Below, piece after piece: positions 1-7,028 of a stretch of DNA of 38,435 bases. The position numbers were made by a program, and so were the translations under genes. Position 1 is the stretch's first letter. Each line of letters opens with the position of its first letter. The notes beneath the pieces were generated by a model. The model was not told where the DNA came from, searched no databases, and saw only the letters and a program-made list of their open reading frames with translations. The stretch is from Aeromonas schubertii (GTDB taxonomy: Bacteria > Pseudomonadota > Gammaproteobacteria > Enterobacterales > Aeromonadaceae), in contig NZ_CDDB01000002.1 of NCBI RefSeq assembly GCF_000820105.1, forward strand, positions 1 to 38,435, written 5' to 3'.

Positions 1-166
1 GCGATTGGGATTGCCCGCCGCGCACTGGGAGAAGCTGACCCGGGATTTTCGCCGCCTGTTCAAGGGGCCGGCCGGCACCCCCGACGAGCTGGGCCATTTC
101 TGCGAGCATTTGCAGCGCAAGCGGCGACAGGGGCTTGCCAACGGCCGGCGCTGGCTCTGCGCCTGA
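1..166 (+). CDS. C-terminal end of an unidentified protein (cut by window edge)
   Basis: An open frame enters from the left edge and stops at TGA 164-166, giving about 54 residues. The tail is strongly basic and aromatic (contains HWEKLTRDFRRLFKG and ends GRRWLCA). I do not recognise the family. No terminator hairpin follows the stop. Instead a gene-free stretch with a 147-bp tandem repeat begins about 60 bases later. It could equally be a chance open frame, because only the last 166 bases are visible and this DNA is GC-rich. Confidence 0.45.
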   Translation, partial: RLGLPAAHWEKLTRDFRRLFKGPAGTPDELGHFCEHLQRKRRQGLANGRRWLCA

Positions 167-227
167 CCATTTCCCTTCAATGTGCTCACTCGGCCTTCAG
201 TCGAGGGGTCTTCATGCGTCTTTTCCC

Positions 228-374
228 ACTCACGCTCGTTCTGGGTCTTCCATCACCGGGCCAACAGCGCTGTTGCCGGGAGAAAAATGCCTCTCAGGGC
301 ACAGGGATTGATGGGGAAGGAGAGCCAGCAAGAGCAAGACATCAGCTCAGCTCAACCATGCCTGTCCATGTTAA
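228..374. repeat. 147-bp tandem repeat, copy 1
   Basis: This unit is followed directly by a second copy that differs at three positions by my count (T/C, G/A and C/G). It holds a perfect 14-bp palindrome, caacagcgctgttg, at 262-275, flanked by ccgg on both sides, so it could fold into a hairpin on either strand. The period is a multiple of three, so reading frames stay open through both copies. No protein family is recognisable in them. It is probably an intergenic repeat rather than a gene. Confidence 0.85.
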
Positions 375-521
375 ACTCACGCTCGTTCTGGGCCTTCCAT
401 CACCGGGCCAACAGCGCTGTTGCCGGGAGAAAAATGCCTCTCAGGGCACAGAGATTGATGGGGAAGGAGAGCCAGCAAGAGCAAGAGATCAGCTCAGCTC
501 AACCATGCCTGTCCATGTTAA
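375..521. repeat. 147-bp tandem repeat, copy 2
   Basis: Second head-to-tail copy, with the matching palindrome at 409-422. It ends in atgttaa, after which a short echo of the unit (atgcctgtcc at 526-535) appears before the similarity stops. The very low divergence between copies points to a recent duplication or to ongoing homogenisation. Confidence 0.85.
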
Positions 522-796
522 AAAGATGCCTGTCCTTATAAGAAGAGCTGGCTACCGCCCCTGAGTTACAGCCCCCAGTCTGCTGCCGTTAACCTGCGCC
601 GTTGCGAGAGAGGGCCCATGGGTGACTCCGATGAGACTTTGTCGCCAAACGGAGATGTTACTCACCGGCGTGACAAGGAAAAGGGAAAAGTGGTCGATTT
701 CTGTGCCAGATCAATAAATTAATCAATGAAGCGACCGCCAGTCGAGGGGCGGGGGCAAAGAGAGAGGAGAAGGCGAGCCCCGCAAGGCTCACCCTA
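522..796. other. Gene-free stretch between the repeat and the TerC gene
   Basis: No convincing gene is seen. A possible stem-loop lies at 621-666: ggtga and ctccg at 621-630 can pair with cggag at 650-654 and tcacc at 662-666. An AT-rich patch (aataaattaat) lies near 713-723. At about 773-794 an imperfect hairpin, ggcgagcc against ggctcacc, lies just past the stop of the minus-strand TerC gene. It may be a weak terminator for that gene, but no T-run follows. Confidence 0.4.
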
Positions 797-1519
797 TCAG
801 TGCCTGGCGAGGTGGCGGCGCAGGCGAATATTGATCATCTCCACCGTCATGGAGAAGGCCATGGCGAAGTAGATATATCCCTTGGGTATATGGAGATCGA
901 CCCCTTCGGCCATCAGGGCGAAGCCGACCAGAACCAAAAAGGAGAGGGCCAGCATCTTGAGGGTGGGGTGGGCATCGACAAAGTCACCGATAGGCTTGGC
1001 CGCCACCATCATGATCCCGACGGCGATAACGATGGCAAGCACCATGACGGGGACGTGATCGGCCATGCCGACCGCAGTGATGACGGAGTCGAGGCTGAAG
1101 ACGATATCGAGCAGGGCTATCTGGATCAGAGTGGCGATAAAACCGGCACCGATGTGGGCCGTACCATCGTCGGCGGTTTCTGCACCCTCCATGGTCTGGT
1201 GGATCTCGTGAGTACTCTTGGCGATGAGAAAGAGACCGCCGAGCAGCAAGATGAGATCCCGTCCCGAGATGATTTCACCGAGCACGCTAAAGAGGGGCGT
1301 GGTCAGGCGCATGACCCAGGCCAGAGAGAGCAGTAACAGGATGCGGGTGCCCATGGCAAGCCCCAGTCCCAGCAGACGGGCGCGTTGGCGTTGGGCTTCG
1401 GGCAGGCGTCCGACCAGGATGGAGAGAAAGATAATGTTGTCGATGCCGAGCACGATCTCGAGCAGGGTCAGGGTGGCGAGAGCGACCCAGGCGGCGGGGT
1501 CCAGAAACCATTCAAACAT
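797..1519 (-). CDS. TerC-family integral membrane protein (YgdQ-like)
   Basis: A 240-residue membrane protein of the TerC family, closest by recollection to E. coli YgdQ in length and sequence. Conserved acidic segments are visible: the first helix carries LLEIVLGIDNIIFLS and a later one LLDIVFSLDSVITAVG, which match the two E/D-x-x-x-x-x-D repeats typical of the family. Several hydrophobic helices follow. Relatives have been linked to tellurite resistance and manganese export, but the role of this subgroup is unknown. The ATG at 1519 was chosen over the GTG at 1528 because the AGAAGG ribosome site abuts the GTG but sits 8 bases before the ATG. It lies 69 bases after the upstream solute-binding gene and may be co-transcribed with it. 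Confidence 0.85.
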   Translation of the reverse strand: MFEWFLDPAAWVALATLTLLEIVLGIDNIIFLSILVGRLPEAQRQRARLLGLGLAMGTRILLLLSLAWVMRLTTPLFSVLGEIISGRDLILLLGGLFLIAKSTHEIHQTMEGAETADDGTAHIGAGFIATLIQIALLDIVFSLDSVITAVGMADHVPVMVLAIVIAVGIMMVAAKPIGDFVDAHPTLKMLALSFLVLVGFALMAEGVDLHIPKGYIYFAMAFSMTVEMINIRLRRHLARH

Positions 1520-1588
1520 GATGTACACCTTCTGAAGAGACGCAGGAATGGTACTCCTCTTCGGATGGACAGGCGAGAGAGGGTCCCC

Positions 1589-2320
1589 TCAGGGGAAGAA
1601 GCGCTTGTAGAGGCGCTGATACTGCTCGCTCGCCAATACCTTGGTCAGGGCTCGTTGAAATTCGTCGACCGTCTCGTCACTGACGGCGTGGTTAAAGGCG
1701 AAGCAGAGCTCTTCGGCGCTCAGGGTATAGACCCGCTGAAACAGGGCCGGGTCGGCATCGAGCTCCTTCATGGCCTGGCGGGCGGCCAGCGCCCCGGCGG
1801 CGACCATCTCGACCCGCCCCGACATCAGCATGCGCAGCGCCTGGGAGAGCCGGTTGGCCGGCATGATCCGGGTGTCATCCAGCCCGCGGTTGAGCAGCAG
1901 TTGCTCGGCCACGTCGAAACGCACTGCCGCATAGGAGTGGCCATGCAAGGCACTCTCATCGGCCAGGGTGATCTCATGTTTGGCCAGGGCGAGCAGGACT
2001 ATCTCCGAATAGCCGATGGGGCAGGCCCATTTGAACAGGGGGTTACGCACCGTGGTGCGGGCGGTCGAGAAGAGCACCACGTCCGGTTTCTGGGTCAACA
2101 GATAGTAGCCGCGAGCCCAGGGGATCACCCGCACCGGCTGCTCCGGTGTGCCGCTTTGCTGCCACACCTGCTTGAGGATCTCAACCGCCAGTCCGGCCGC
2201 CTTGCCCTCTTCCTGATAGTTGTAGGGGGGATAATCCTCGGTCAGATACTCAAGGCGACTCAGATCCGCCAGCAAGGGAAGGGGGCAGAGAAGCAGGCAG
2301 AGGATGAGCAGTGTTTTCAT
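1589..2320 (-). CDS. Periplasmic solute-binding protein, SBP_bac_3-like (paralogue A)
   Basis: A 243-residue secreted protein with a clear signal peptide (MKTLLILCLLLCPLPLLA) followed by a type-2 periplasmic binding fold of the amino-acid-binding kind. It closely resembles the neighbouring gene at 2331-3074: both carry PWARGYYLLTQKP, then VVLF.TART and PLFKWACPIGY. About half the residues agree by eye, so the pair is a tandem duplication. The start at 2320 places the signal peptide at the N terminus and has a TAAGG ribosome site. No permease or ATPase gene adjoins. The ligand is unknown; a sensing or accessory role is as likely as transport. Confidence 0.82.
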   Translation of the reverse strand: MKTLLILCLLLCPLPLLADLSRLEYLTEDYPPYNYQEEGKAAGLAVEILKQVWQQSGTPEQPVRVIPWARGYYLLTQKPDVVLFSTARTTVRNPLFKWACPIGYSEIVLLALAKHEITLADESALHGHSYAAVRFDVAEQLLLNRGLDDTRIMPANRLSQALRMLMSGRVEMVAAGALAARQAMKELDADPALFQRVYTLSAEELCFAFNHAVSDETVDEFQRALTKVLASEQYQRLYKRFFP

Positions 2321-2330
2321 CGCAGGCGCC

Positions 2331-3074
2331 TTACTGTTTGCCCGGGAAGTACTTGTCCCGAATAGGCCCATAGCTGTCGCTGGCCAGCACCTGGTTGAGG
2401 CCGGTCTGGAAGCGCTTGACCAGCTCGTCGCTGACCTGGCTGCTGAAGGCATAACAAAACTGCTCTGAGCTCAGCATCCAGGCAACCTTGAACTGCTCCG
2501 GGTCGAGCTGCTGGCTGTGGATAAGCTCCATCACGGTTGTGCGATTGGTCGAGAGCAGAGTGGCGCGTCCCGAGGTGAGCATCTTGAGAGCCTGCTGCAA
2601 TCGGTTGGCACTGAGGATCTTCCCCTCGTCAAACCCGTTGTTGAGAAGCAGTTGTTCCCCCACGTCGGCACGCACGGCGGAGATGGGATACTGCTTGGCA
2701 TCCTCGAGGCTTTTGAGCTCAGGGCTCTTCCCCTTGAGGGCAAGCAGCACGATTTCGGCGTAGCCGATGGGGCAGGCCCACTTGAAGAGGGGCTCACGGG
2801 CCGCGGTGCGGGCGGTAGCGAAGAGCACCACGTTGGGTTTTTGGGTCAGCAGGTAGTAGCCGCGGGCCCAGGGCATGATGGTGATATGCTGGGGCCGGGT
2901 GTTGGTCCGCTGCCATACCGCTTGCAGCAACTCTACCGAGAGGCCGGTGGGCTGGCCTTGCTCATCGCTGTAGTTATAGGGGCGATACTCTTCGCTCAGG
3001 TATTGCAGATCGCTCAGATCGCTTGCCTGGGCACAGCCCAGCATGAGCAGCGGAAGAAGGGACCAGCGCTTCAT
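2331..3074 (-). CDS. Periplasmic solute-binding protein, SBP_bac_3-like (paralogue B)
   Basis: A 247-residue secreted protein. The N terminus MKRWSLLPLLMLGCAQAS is a signal peptide with a cysteine near the cleavage site, so it could be a lipoprotein or simply cleaved after AQA. The mature part is a bilobal amino-acid-type binding domain, paralogous to the next gene downstream, from which it is separated by 10 bases. An AAGGAG ribosome site stands 6 bases before the ATG at 3074. The cysteine in PLFKWACPIGY and another near SSEQFCYAF recur in the paralogue and might form a disulfide (inference). The ligand is unknown. Confidence 0.82.
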   Translation of the reverse strand: MKRWSLLPLLMLGCAQASDLSDLQYLSEEYRPYNYSDEQGQPTGLSVELLQAVWQRTNTRPQHITIMPWARGYYLLTQKPNVVLFATARTAAREPLFKWACPIGYAEIVLLALKGKSPELKSLEDAKQYPISAVRADVGEQLLLNNGFDEGKILSANRLQQALKMLTSGRATLLSTNRTTVMELIHSQQLDPEQFKVAWMLSSEQFCYAFSSQVSDELVKRFQTGLNQVLASDSYGPIRDKYFPGKQ

Positions 3075-3140
3075 AGGCACTCCTTGCAGATGAGGGGTCT
3101 GGCCTAAGTGTTGACACACAATGGCCGGATCACAACCTGC

Positions 3141-3602
3141 TTACCAGCGCGGACGTCGTTGGCCCAGTGGCCGTCCCTGCTCATCGGCCAACCCGACCAG
3201 CAGCAGATCCCCGCGATAGAGGCGAAACTCGCCAAACCGCGCCTGCGCCAGGGCCGCACCTTTCCCCTCCTCGAAGAAATAGGCATCGGGGCCGATCCGC
3301 CCCTGCTTCGGGAAGATTGCTCGTTCGTTTGCAGCCAGCGCTGCGGGGTTGCCATGCCCTCGCCGGGCGATGCCCCTTGCATCGATGACGATGACAAGCG
3401 GGGTACCCGGTTGCCACTGGCGGGCCAGCTCATAGTCAAGGCGCATATAGTCTCCCTGCATCAGTGAACGGGGATCGACCGGTGCCAGGGGCAGCAGCAA
3501 TCGCTCTCCGGCGCTCAGGGCATACTCCCGCCAGAGGGTCATGCCGGCCAGCAGCAGCACTAGCAGCACGCCATAGAGGGGGATGAGGCGAGTGCGGCTC
3601 AT
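3141..3602 (-). CDS. GDYXXLXY-domain membrane-anchored protein
   Basis: A 153-residue protein with one N-terminal membrane helix (LIPLYGVLLVLLLAGMTLW) and a soluble C-terminal domain. The family-defining motif reads GDYMRLDY at about residues 50-57, preceded by DPRSLMQ. The family name describes only this motif; no biochemical activity is established to my knowledge. The ATG at 3602 overlaps the stop of the upstream DUF4401 gene (ATGA) and has a strong GGAGGAG ribosome site. This order, DUF2157 then DUF4401 then GDYXXLXY, is a recurring arrangement and suggests one membrane complex. Confidence 0.85.
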   Translation of the reverse strand: MSRTRLIPLYGVLLVLLLAGMTLWREYALSAGERLLLPLAPVDPRSLMQGDYMRLDYELARQWQPGTPLVIVIDARGIARRGHGNPAALAANERAIFPKQGRIGPDAYFFEEGKGAALAQARFGEFRLYRGDLLLVGLADEQGRPLGQRRPRW

Positions 3603-4585
3603 GCTCTCCTCCCACGGCGAAGCAACTGGCGTGCGGCGAGCAGAGCCAGGCCGCTGGCGCCCAATAGCAGTGACTTGTGCATCAGGGTCAGATTCAGGTC
3701 GTAGTAGTAAAGACCAAGGCTCGCCACCAAGAGCAGCAATCCCAGGCTCCAGAGTCCGCGATGGCCACCATGAAAGCCGAGCAAGAGCAGCAGGGCGGCA
3801 CCCCCCAGATGCGCAATGAGGGCAGCAGCCCCCATCAGGGGCAGGATCAGCGGCCAGGGAATGATGGCGCGTCGTGCCAGCAGGGCGAGCGGGGGGAGGC
3901 TCAGCAGCGGTGTCAGCCAGTAGGGAAGGCGAGAGGGGGCAAACCAGCCGAGGGGATCCAGGCTCCCTTCGCCGAGGGGGCTGGCCAGGGCGAGGGCGAG
4001 CAGCGCCAGGGCGATACCCAGTTGCAGGCTCTCCCACAGGGCGTAGTGGCGCGCTCGCCAGTCGCAGGCATACCAGAGTAGCAGCAGGGCACACAGAAGC
4101 AGGGGTTGTGCCAGGGCTTGCATTCCCACACAGGCCAAAGCCAGGGTCAGCAGCAGGGCGCTGGCAAAGCCGTGGAAGAGGCGCAGCAGCCAGTGGTTAA
4201 AGAGCAGGGCGATGGCCAGTGCCCCCAGGGCTGCCATCAGCCAGCGCTGCCCCGAGTGGAGATCACCTGTCTCCAGCACCCCATAAAGCAGCCAGCCGTC
4301 ACCGGTGAGCGCCAGGGCCAGCACCAGCTGGGCCACCAGATCCCCTTCTCCCTGCCACGCCAGCAACAGGCGCGCCGTCAGCAGCAGACTCGTTCCGAGC
4401 AGCAGGGCATGACGGGCTTCGAGCAGCGTCTCGCCGAGGGCCAGATGCAGGGCGATGAGCAAGAAGAGGGCCGCCAGCCAGCCGCAGGCGCCAAGCAGCA
4501 GACGGCTGCTCCAGTGCGGGGTGCGAGGAGGCTCGCCGTCCACCAGTCCGGCCTGGCAGAGCCGTTGCCAGAGAAGATCACTCAT
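3599..4585 (-). CDS. DUF4401-domain polytopic membrane protein
   Basis: A 328-residue, leucine- and alanine-rich protein made almost wholly of hydrophobic helices, with a short cytoplasmic-looking N terminus (MSDLLWQRLCQAGLVDGE). No catalytic motif is visible. The start at 4585 was chosen because it overlaps the end of the DUF2157 gene by 8 bases and removes a seven-residue extension with no ribosome site. The stop overlaps the start of the GDYXXLXY gene. Translational coupling at both ends indicates tightly matched expression. Function is unknown. Confidence 0.82.
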   Translation of the reverse strand: MSDLLWQRLCQAGLVDGEPPRTPHWSSRLLLGACGWLAALFLLIALHLALGETLLEARHALLLGTSLLLTARLLLAWQGEGDLVAQLVLALALTGDGWLLYGVLETGDLHSGQRWLMAALGALAIALLFNHWLLRLFHGFASALLLTLALACVGMQALAQPLLLCALLLLWYACDWRARHYALWESLQLGIALALLALALASPLGEGSLDPLGWFAPSRLPYWLTPLLSLPPLALLARRAIIPWPLILPLMGAAALIAHLGGAALLLLLGFHGGHRGLWSLGLLLLVASLGLYYYDLNLTLMHKSLLLGASGLALLAARQLLRRGRRA

Positions 4586-5504
4586 GGCGAGCCTCCCGGG
4601 CAAGCCAGCGTACGGCAGCGGCAGAGAGGGCGATGGCGAGCAGGGCCAGCAGCAGGGCGCCCATGGCGTCGACCTCTATCTGGTGAGCGACGAGGGCGAG
4701 CAGGACCGTAATAAAGGAGAGGGCACCCAGGGCCAATCCGGTCAGAAAGCGGCCATGCCAGGCGAGATAGGCGCAGGCGATCCAGCCGAGCCAGAGGAGC
4801 CAGGCGAGCGGTGAGGCAATCTCGGTGATGGCCAGCAGCACCAGCAGGGTGCTGCCAAGGCCGGCCGCCAGCGCCGGCAGTGCCTCGGGCAACCAGGTTC
4901 GGGGCAGGGCTCGAACCAGGGCCCAGAGCAGGCCGTTGCCGAGTGTGAGGCTCCAGGCCACCCCCTGCTCATCGAGCCAGTCCAGCCCACGGTGAGTCAC
5001 CTGCCAGTAGCGCAGCAGCGCCACTTGGGTAAGCAGCCAGCAGAGGGCCCACAGGGTGGGAGAGCGGCCGAGCCAGGCCAGTGGCAAGAGGAGCAGGGCC
5101 CAGAGGGCGAACAGCTCATAAGGGTCGGCCCCGCTCTGATAGGTCTGCCCCATCAGGGCCAGCAGGGCCCCGAGATTGAGGGCGGCGAGCAGCAGGCTCC
5201 CCTCCCGGGTCGGGGCCGTGCGTCCAGGGTGGCTGGCCAGCAGCAGGATGGGCAGCAAGGGCAGCGCGACCAGCAAGAGACGCGGCAGGCGACCCAGGGC
5301 GTGCCAGTTGAAGGCGACAAAGAAGATAAGGCCGCCACCGAGCGCCGCGATAGCGAGCCCAAGCAGCAGGCGATCGAACAGCCAGTACCAGGCGGCGGGT
5401 GAGGGGGGCAGACCCAGCAGACGGTGGGCCTCCTCCCAGCGTGCCGGCGAGAGCCGACCGGTGCGTAACCATTCGAACAGGGGGGCGCGAGAGGGGGGAA
5501 GCAT
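4578..5504 (-). CDS. DUF2157-domain polytopic membrane protein
   Basis: A 308-residue protein. The N-terminal soluble segment of about 45 residues (contains LRTGRLSPARWEEAHRLLG) is typical of DUF2157, followed by roughly ten hydrophobic helices. A WHALGRLPRLLL stretch after the second helix fits the family. The ribosome site GGAG lies just before the ATG at 5504. It is the first gene of an overlapping three-gene operon with DUF4401 and GDYXXLXY proteins, and starts 52 bases after the manganese exporter gene ends, so some read-through from that riboswitch-controlled unit is possible. No function is known. Confidence 0.83.
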   Translation of the reverse strand: MLPPSRAPLFEWLRTGRLSPARWEEAHRLLGLPPSPAAWYWLFDRLLLGLAIAALGGGLIFFVAFNWHALGRLPRLLLVALPLLPILLLASHPGRTAPTREGSLLLAALNLGALLALMGQTYQSGADPYELFALWALLLLPLAWLGRSPTLWALCWLLTQVALLRYWQVTHRGLDWLDEQGVAWSLTLGNGLLWALVRALPRTWLPEALPALAAGLGSTLLVLLAITEIASPLAWLLWLGWIACAYLAWHGRFLTGLALGALSFITVLLALVAHQIEVDAMGALLLALLAIALSAAAVRWLAREARHE

Positions 5505-5556
5505 GGCGGCTCCTTGCGAGATGACGCCGCCATTATTTCACGGTTTGGGGAAATTG

Positions 5557-6114
5557 TTAGGCCATCATCAGGGTGCTGACCCCGAGCAGCACGAAGAGCA
5601 GGGCACAGCCGAGGCGGATCCACTTGAGCGGAAGGCGGTCGGCGCCAAGCTTGCCAAGCAGCACCACAGGCACGTTGGCCAGCATCATGCCGAGGGTGGT
5701 CCCGGCGATCACCTGGAAGAAGGCGTCATATTTGGCCGCCAGCAGCACGGTGGCAATCTGGGTCTTGTCCCCTATCTCGGCGATAAAGAAGAGCACGAAG
5801 GTAGCCAGGAAGGGGCCGAAGCGATCGAGAGGGCTCTCCTCGTCGTCCATCTTGTCGGGCACCAGGATCCAGACCGCCATGGCGATAAAGGCGCCGGCTA
5901 CCAGATAGGTGAGGGTCTTGGGATCGAGCCAGCGGCTTATCATCTCTCCCACCCAGGCCGCGGCGGCGTGGTTGAGCACGGTCGCGACCAGCATGCCGGC
6001 GATGATGGGCCAGGGCTTTCTGAAACGGCAGATGAGCAGCAGGGCGAGCAGTTGGGTCTTGTCGCCGATCTCGGCGATGGCCACGCTGATGGTGGAGGTG
6101 AGCAGAGCTTCCAT
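5557..6114 (-). CDS. mneA: TMEM165/Gdt1 (UPF0016) family manganese exporter, MneA-like
   Basis: A 185-residue membrane protein with the two hallmark E-x-G-D-K-T motifs, EIGDKTQ near residues 14-20 and again near 105-111, each opening a half of an internally duplicated six-helix fold. Vibrio homologues (MneA) export Mn2+. The start at 6114 (MEALLTSTISVAIAEIGDK) matches the family; an upstream extension is open but would translate the riboswitch and is rejected. No clear Shine-Dalgarno sequence precedes this ATG; instead a long hairpin ends a few bases before it. Control by the manganese riboswitch upstream is inferred. Confidence 0.88.
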   Translation of the reverse strand: MEALLTSTISVAIAEIGDKTQLLALLLICRFRKPWPIIAGMLVATVLNHAAAAWVGEMISRWLDPKTLTYLVAGAFIAMAVWILVPDKMDDEESPLDRFGPFLATFVLFFIAEIGDKTQIATVLLAAKYDAFFQVIAGTTLGMMLANVPVVLLGKLGADRLPLKWIRLGCALLFVLLGVSTLMMA

Positions 6115-6120
6115 AAATGA

Positions 6121-6312
6121 GAACCGGGGGACGGAGTCGTTATCAACCAAAGACTGGCAGGTGCCCTCCGTCCCCGGTTCAGGCGCCCGCCCGTCAAAGG
6201 TCTTGTCAACGGCTGATGCCGCGTCCTGACCATGGTGATTTGGCACCAAGTGTGTTGATCAGGACAGCCCCCTGCATGGCGTCAGGTGGCCAGACTACTC
6301 CCCCTCGATGGG
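6121..6312 (-). promoter_or_regulatory. yybP-ykoY manganese riboswitch leader with terminal hairpin
   Basis: Read on the minus strand, the leader opens with gagggggagtagtctgg, the conserved GGGGAGUAG signature of yybP-ykoY riboswitches, and later has gatcaacaca, which resembles the second docking loop. It ends in a large stem: gaaccgggggacggag (6121-6136, plus strand) pairs with ctccgtccccggttc (6166-6180). The stem stops six bases before the mneA start and has no U-run, so translational rather than transcriptional control is inferred. The class senses Mn2+ and normally turns on exporters. Confidence 0.85.
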
Positions 6313-6319
6313 AGTGCGC

Positions 6320-6348
6320 ATTCTAGTGAAAAGCCCTGCCCGCGGCAA
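6320..6348 (-). promoter_or_regulatory. Sigma-70 promoter for the riboswitch-mneA transcript
   Basis: On the minus strand TTGCCG (6343-6348) and TAGAAT (6320-6325) are separated by 17 bases. Predicted initiation near 6313 places the riboswitch core at the very 5' end of the RNA. The -35 overlaps the terminator of the upstream yciH gene. Confidence 0.6.
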
Positions 6349-6352
6349 GGGC
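6328..6352 (-). terminator. Rho-independent terminator of yciH
   Basis: Minus-strand stem gcccttgc/gcagggc with one bulged base, followed by TTTTC, immediately after the yciH stop codon. Confidence 0.6.
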
Positions 6353-6353
6353 C

Positions 6354-6683
6354 TTAGCCTCCGACCAGCTTGACGGTAAAGCCAGCTTTCTCAAGCTCCC
6401 CCTTGATCAGGTCTCGCTTGTCCCCCTGGATCTCAATCACCCCCTCCTTGAGGGCGCCGCCGGTACCGCACTTTTTCTTGAGGGTCGTGGCAATGGTCTT
6501 CTGCTGCGCCGCCGGGACCCCGTGCACCGTGATGACGCCGGCACCCTTGCGCCCCTTGGTTTCACGGCGGATACGCACCACGCCGTCATCGGGGAAAGGG
6601 GAGGCTGATGTGGGCGTGCTGGGCTCGTCGATGGGACCGCGATCGGTGGAGTAGACCAGGCGGCTGTTGGCATCGTGTGACAT
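6354..6683 (-). CDS. yciH: YciH, SUI1/eIF1-like translation factor
   Basis: A 109-residue protein, about the same length as E. coli YciH. The C-terminal two thirds form the SUI1 fold: basic segment RIRRETKGRKGAGVITVHGV, then KKKCGTGGALKEGVIEIQGDKRD, which matches the eIF1 core. The family acts on initiation fidelity at the small ribosomal subunit and has been described as a stress-related inhibitor of translation initiation. The ATG at 6683 follows an AGGA site; an upstream start at 6743 would add 20 residues without homology. It is divergent from feoA. Confidence 0.9.
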   Translation of the reverse strand: MSHDANSRLVYSTDRGPIDEPSTPTSASPFPDDGVVRIRRETKGRKGAGVITVHGVPAAQQKTIATTLKKKCGTGGALKEGVIEIQGDKRDLIKGELEKAGFTVKLVGG

Positions 6684-6712
6684 GAATCGTTCCTGAATTT
6701 GCTGAGCAGAGT

Positions 6713-6766
6713 TTGATTTTACGCAAAAAAAAGTTGGAATCACGGCCTATAATGGCGATCATAAAA
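6713..6766 (+). promoter_or_regulatory. feo promoter with FNR-like and Fur-like sites
   Basis: The -10 hexamer TATAAT is at 6748-6753. TTGATtttaCGCAA (6713-6726) matches the left half of the FNR consensus fully and the right half in three of five bases. It is centred about 40 bases before the predicted start near 6760, the class II position. TATAATGGCGATCATAAAA (6748-6766) agrees with the 19-bp Fur box at 12 positions and covers the -10. Activation without oxygen and repression by iron are inferred. Confidence 0.55.
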
Positions 6767-6800
6767 ACGAATTATTCTTGTTTAAGGTTAGGAGTCGGCC

Positions 6801-7028
6801 ATGGATCTTGCAGATCTGGCGCCGGGACAGCGTGCCCGTATCGTTAACATGAACAGATTGAACCATCAGGTTCGTCGCAAACTGATGGTGATGGGGCTGC
6901 TCCCCACAAGCCAGGTGCAGTTCTTGCGTGCCGCCCCACTCGGGGATCCCCTGCAGATCCAGTGTGACGGGATCTGCCTCTCCATGCAGAAGAGTCTGGC
7001 CCGGCTTATCGAGGTAGAAGCAGTATGA
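6801..7028 (+). CDS. feoA: FeoA, ferrous iron transport accessory protein
   Basis: A 75-residue SH3-like cytoplasmic protein. The pattern LAPGQRARIVNMN near the start and RRKLMVMGLLPTSQVQF in the middle are characteristic of FeoA. It is thought to support or regulate the FeoB pore. The stop overlaps the feoB start (ATGA), so translation is coupled. The ribosome site TTAGGAG stands 8 bases before the ATG. It is the first gene of feoABC. Confidence 0.95.
   Translation: MDLADLAPGQRARIVNMNRLNHQVRRKLMVMGLLPTSQVQFLRAAPLGDPLQIQCDGICLSMQKSLARLIEVEAV

Noticed and set aside
182-564. Two overlapping open frames of 119 and 116 residues across the tandem repeat
   Set aside because: They are open because the repeat unit is a multiple of three. 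No ribosome site or recognisable family is present, and two different frames are equally open.
6115-6249. A longer start for the manganese exporter, 45 residues upstream
   Set aside because: The extension reads through the riboswitch and hairpin and shares nothing with the family, whose N terminus matches the ATG at 6114.
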